Assembly (NCBI GenBank): GCA_945613785.1
Contig: CALZAJ010000060.1
Location: forward strand, 1 to 8,776
Direction of reading: 5' to 3'
From: an uncultured Verrucomicrobiota bacterium
GTDB taxonomy: Bacteria > Verrucomicrobiota > Kiritimatiellia > RFP12 > UBA1067
Length of the DNA: 8,776 bases
The notes beneath the pieces are model-generated. The model searched no databases. It saw nothing but the letters and a program-made list of their open reading frames with translations, and was not told the DNA's origin. Positions 6,658-8,776 of the stretch are shown in pieces; the first letter of the stretch is position 1, and every line of letters begins with the position of its first letter. The translations under genes were made by a program, and so were the position numbers.

Positions 6658-6816
6658 TTAGTTGACTTCTATTCGAGGGATTCCCCCCGCCCGATGCGGC
6701 TTCGCCGATACGACGACCTTGGCGAACTTGCGGGGAACGGCATCCTCGACCGCGAACGGCTAGACCAGGTCGCCGGCACAAAGGCAAAGAGACATGCCAT
6801 CATTTTCTGCGCACCC
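6658..6816 (-). pseudogene. intergenic stretch with an in-register coding relic (tentative)
   Basis: This covers most of the 186-base gap between the surface protein and the GH5 gene. In the same register as both neighbours the minus strand reads GCAENDGMSLCLCAGDLV, an amber stop (6762-6760), then 33 open codons (6759-6661) including AVPRKFAKVVVSAKPHR and ending PRIEVN before TAA (6660-6658). That segment has the look of a real protein C-terminus: a beta-strand-like FAKVVVSAK and mostly G/C third positions in its first half. There is no convincing start for it, so it could be the tail of a deleted gene or of an earlier longer version of a neighbour. It may also simply be non-coding sequence open by chance. 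No intrinsic terminator (hairpin plus T-run) or confident promoter was found in the gap. Confidence 0.3.
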
Positions 6817-8776
6817 TTAGCGGATGACGACGGCCAACCCCGCCGGAAGGCCTTCGTAGCAGCCGATGTCCACACTGCGTCCACGAAGGCGCTTGCCGCC
6901 GGCAAGGTCGAGCGTCTCCTCGGTGAAGCCCTCGACCAGGGCACCGGCATTCATCAGCGCGCCGTTCGTCTTCGGACGGTAATCGCCTGCGGCGAAGTCC
7001 TTGAAGGCCGCCGTCGAGATCGTCACGCAACTGTCGTTGATCTTCTCCGCGGTATCGGTCGCGCAATTGACGAAGCCTGCGGCCTTGCCGCCCCAGGCGC
7101 GGCTGACGCCGCCTTCTCCCGTCTCGCACACATCCGCAACGACACAGTTGATCGCTTCTCCGTCCACGACGTTAAGGCCATACGAAGGCGTTTTTTCGCT
7201 TCCCGAGTTCTGATAGGAGAAGGGATTCGACCCGCACGAGACGACCGTGAGGTTCACGGCCTTTGCGCCGGAACCGTTGATCAAGACGGTATGGAACTCG
7301 TCGCTCTTTTCCCCCTTGTTGCAGTTGCGGACTAGGCAGTTCTCGGCTCGGGCATTCCCCGTCAGACGCATCGCCACGGCACCGCCATGCTGCGGCGTAT
7401 ACTGAAGGTTCGGATTGTCGATCTCGCAATCCTCAATGATGGAGTGGGTGATGAGTCCGCCTGCGAGGTCCGCGCCGGCCGCACCATGAGTGCACCGGGC
7501 ATTGACACACGCCGAGATCACGCAGTTCGAGACGGTGCCGCCGGCCGCGCAGATGATGACGCCGCCCGCCGAAGGAGTGGCGGAGACCATCTGGTGCCAT
7601 CCCTTGCGCATCGTCACGTTGCTGACGCGCGCCCGGGCGTGGTTGAGCGTGAAGATGTTGCGCGTCATGTCAGCCTCCGACGCATACCACTTGTTAGGAA
7701 GCGGCTGCTCGAAGACGACCTCGCCCGGAGTCGCGCCCAAGCCAAGGACCTCAACATCGGCGGAAATCCGAATCGGCCGTTCGGTCCGATACGTTCCCGG
7801 CTTGACAAGAATCCGCTGACCGACCGTCACCACGGCGGCAAGGGCGTCCGTCACCGTCTTCGCCGCCGTCTCCGGAGTCGCATACGGCGAGAGCTCGTTC
7901 TCGGAAGCGGCGTCCACGTAGATGTCGCGATTGGCAACCGTCACGCAGTTCGCGACGGTCTTCTTGACAGTCTGTCCGGCGACCGAGACGGAGAGCGACA
8001 CCGTGAAGACGCCCGGAACAGCATACGTATGATTGACGGACAGCGAATCAGTCTCAAGCGGCGCGGATCCGTCACCGAAATCCCAGGTCAGCGTCGCCGT
8101 GCTCCCCGTCGGCTGGTCGACCGTCGCCGTGAAAACCGTCTCAAAAGGCATTAGGCCCGTCTGCGAATCGACCGCGAAGTCAACCGTCAGCTGCGAACGG
8201 TCGACGGCATAGCGGATGATGACCGTACCCGTGCCGCCGTCACCGCCCACAGCGCTGCTGTTGTTCTGCAGTCCGCCGCCGCCACCGCCGCCGGAACCCG
8301 GACGACCGGGTGTCGGCTGGCCGTTGTCCGGGGCACCGTTGCCCCATTCGTCATGCGAACCGCCGGAGGTGCCGCCCGAAGCACCGCCACCGGCGCCATA
8401 CATCAGGGACTCGCCCGTGATGTCGGAGACAATGCCTGCGCCGCCGCAGCGAGGATACTCCGACGCCTCAACATCATGCCCGTCCTCGGCCGCACCGCCG
8501 CCGCCGCCGACATTCCAGATCGTCGTCGCCCGGGCACCGACGTGTCCGCCCGTGACGGTCGGTTGACCACCCAGGCTCTCAGTAGAGGCATTGGTGTCAT
8601 TACCACCGGCGGCACCACCATTGGCACCATTCGAACCTGCGCGCATCGACCAACCGCCTGCACCGCCACCACCGCCGAGCGCCGTGTACGACAGAAAGCT
8701 GGAGGTCCCGCCGTTCCCGCCCGAATCACGTCCGCCGTTACCACCGGCGGCGACCGTCACTTCATAGTCGGCTCCC
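6817..8776 (-). CDS. large surface protein, 3' part: Gly-rich tract, PKD domain, right-handed beta-helix
   Basis: The frame is open to the window edge (GADYEV precedes the GTG at 8760), so the start lies outside; about 650 residues are seen. Numbering is from that GTG. Residues 1-183 are Gly-rich, with runs such as GGGGGG, and close with GTVIIRYAV. About 190-276 are a PKD domain (TWDFGDGS at 225-232, HTY...PGVFTVSLSV at 244-258). About 279-640 read as a parallel beta-helix of the pectate-lyase/DUF1565 kind: it opens with DIYVDAASENE and ILVKPGTYRTERPIRI, repeats short strands with Asn/Cys (SNCVISACVN, AENCLVRNC), and ends with VDIGCYEG, a common closing motif of such repeat proteins. No catalytic lyase motif is evident, so adhesion, cell-surface scaffolding or glycan binding is as likely as enzymatic activity. 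No C-terminal anchor or sorting signal is seen after DIGCYEG. It precedes the GH5 gene by 186 bases on the same strand and might belong to the same transcript. Confidence 0.75.
   Translation of the reverse strand, partial: GADYEVTVAAGGNGGRDSGGNGGTSSFLSYTALGGGGGAGGWSMRAGSNGANGGAAGGNDTNASTESLGGQPTVTGGHVGARATTIWNVGGGGGAAEDGHDVEASEYPRCGGAGIVSDITGESLMYGAGGGASGGTSGGSHDEWGNGAPDNGQPTPGRPGSGGGGGGGLQNNSSAVGGDGGTGTVIIRYAVDRSQLTVDFAVDSQTGLMPFETVFTATVDQPTGSTATLTWDFGDGSAPLETDSLSVNHTYAVPGVFTVSLSVSVAGQTVKKTVANCVTVANRDIYVDAASENELSPYATPETAAKTVTDALAAVVTVGQRILVKPGTYRTERPIRISADVEVLGLGATPGEVVFEQPLPNKWYASEADMTRNIFTLNHARARVSNVTMRKGWHQMVSATPSAGGVIICAAGGTVSNCVISACVNARCTHGAAGADLAGGLITHSIIEDCEIDNPNLQYTPQHGGAVAMRLTGNARAENCLVRNCNKGEKSDEFHTVLINGSGAKAVNLTVVSCGSNPFSYQNSGSEKTPSYGLNVVDGEAINCVVADVCETGEGGVSRAWGGKAAGFVNCATDTAEKINDSCVTISTAAFKDFAAGDYRPKTNGALMNAGALVEGFTEETLDLAGGKRLRGRSVDIGCYEGLPAGLAVVIR
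8212..8776 (-). repeat. low-complexity GGN-codon tract encoding the Gly-rich segment
   Basis: The DNA is rich in GGC/GGT/GGA triplets on the minus strand (GCC/ACC/TCC on plus), including near-perfect triplet runs around 8270-8300 and 8500-8512. This is explained by the Gly-rich protein segment of the surface gene. It may be prone to slippage or to assembly and read-mapping errors. The reading frame stays open throughout, which argues against recent slippage here. Confidence 0.6.

Noticed and set aside
6631..6816. Sigma-70-like promoter for the GH5 operon
   Set aside because: No -35/-10 pair with acceptable spacing could be picked with confidence on the minus strand. The TTGACT in the gap lies on the wrong strand.
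602..8154. Very long plus-strand open frames opposite every gene (for example 602-2488, 2665-4851, 5038-7335, 7387-8154)
   Set aside because: All lie in codon-on-codon antisense register to the real genes, where stops need TTA, CTA or TCA sense codons, which are rare in high-GC coding DNA. Their translations show no family motifs, while the minus-strand genes have signal peptides and catalytic motifs.
8270..8300. Triplet run as a CRISPR or tandem-repeat array
   Set aside because: It is simple Gly-codon bias within a coding Gly-rich tract; there are no spaced identical repeats.

Overview
This is a high-GC bacterial window. Its main content is four co-directional minus-strand genes for predicted secreted or surface proteins that act on or bind carbohydrate, followed at the left end by a graveyard of mobile elements. 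The mix of secreted glycosidases, a Gly-rich/PKD/beta-helix surface protein, and a REP-associated transposase beginning MRKTRLIENCRCYHL suggests a polysaccharide-degrading member of the PVC group (Kiritimatiellota, Verrucomicrobiota or Lentisphaerota). That placement rests on general resemblance and is an inference.

Right to left, in the direction of transcription: (i) 8776-6817 is the 3' part of a large surface protein whose start lies outside the window. It has a Gly-rich tract, a PKD domain and a right-handed beta-helix ending in a DIGCYEG motif. (ii) 6816-6631 is a 186-base gap that keeps the reading register of both flanking genes and contains a 33-codon stretch resembling the tail of a lost gene. 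(iii) 6630-5032 encodes a GH5-like glycosidase. (iv) 5016-2518 encodes a protein with an N-terminal polysaccharide-deacetylase (NodB-like) domain and about 500 residues of poorly assignable beta-rich sequence. (v) 2521-557 encodes a GH127-family glycosidase (beta-L-arabinofuranosidase type) with the E-x-C and Cys-Cys metal/nucleophile motifs intact.

Genes iii-v are tightly packed: 15 bases lie between iii and iv, and iv and v share a 4-base ATGA overlap. They are very probably one transcript whose secreted products process the same plant-type or mucin-type glycan, perhaps one with arabinofuranosyl and acyl decorations.

The left 500 bases hold three broken things side by side. At 406-498 (+) is the last 30 codons of an AraC-family regulator. 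At about 249-405 (-) is the 3' end of a group II intron, with recognisable domain V and domain VI, lacking its reverse-transcriptase gene and all 5' domains. At 1-229 (-) is the start of a REP-associated tyrosine transposase gene carrying a 48-base palindromic in-frame insert with an amber stop, and apparently an internal deletion. The AraC remnant lies convergent to the glycosidase operon, so the locus may have lost an adjacent regulator to mobile-element insertion. No wholly unfamiliar system is evident. The most unusual items are the palindrome inside the transposase gene, the in-register relic in the 6631-6816 gap, and the long uncharacterised C-terminal half of the deacetylase-like protein.
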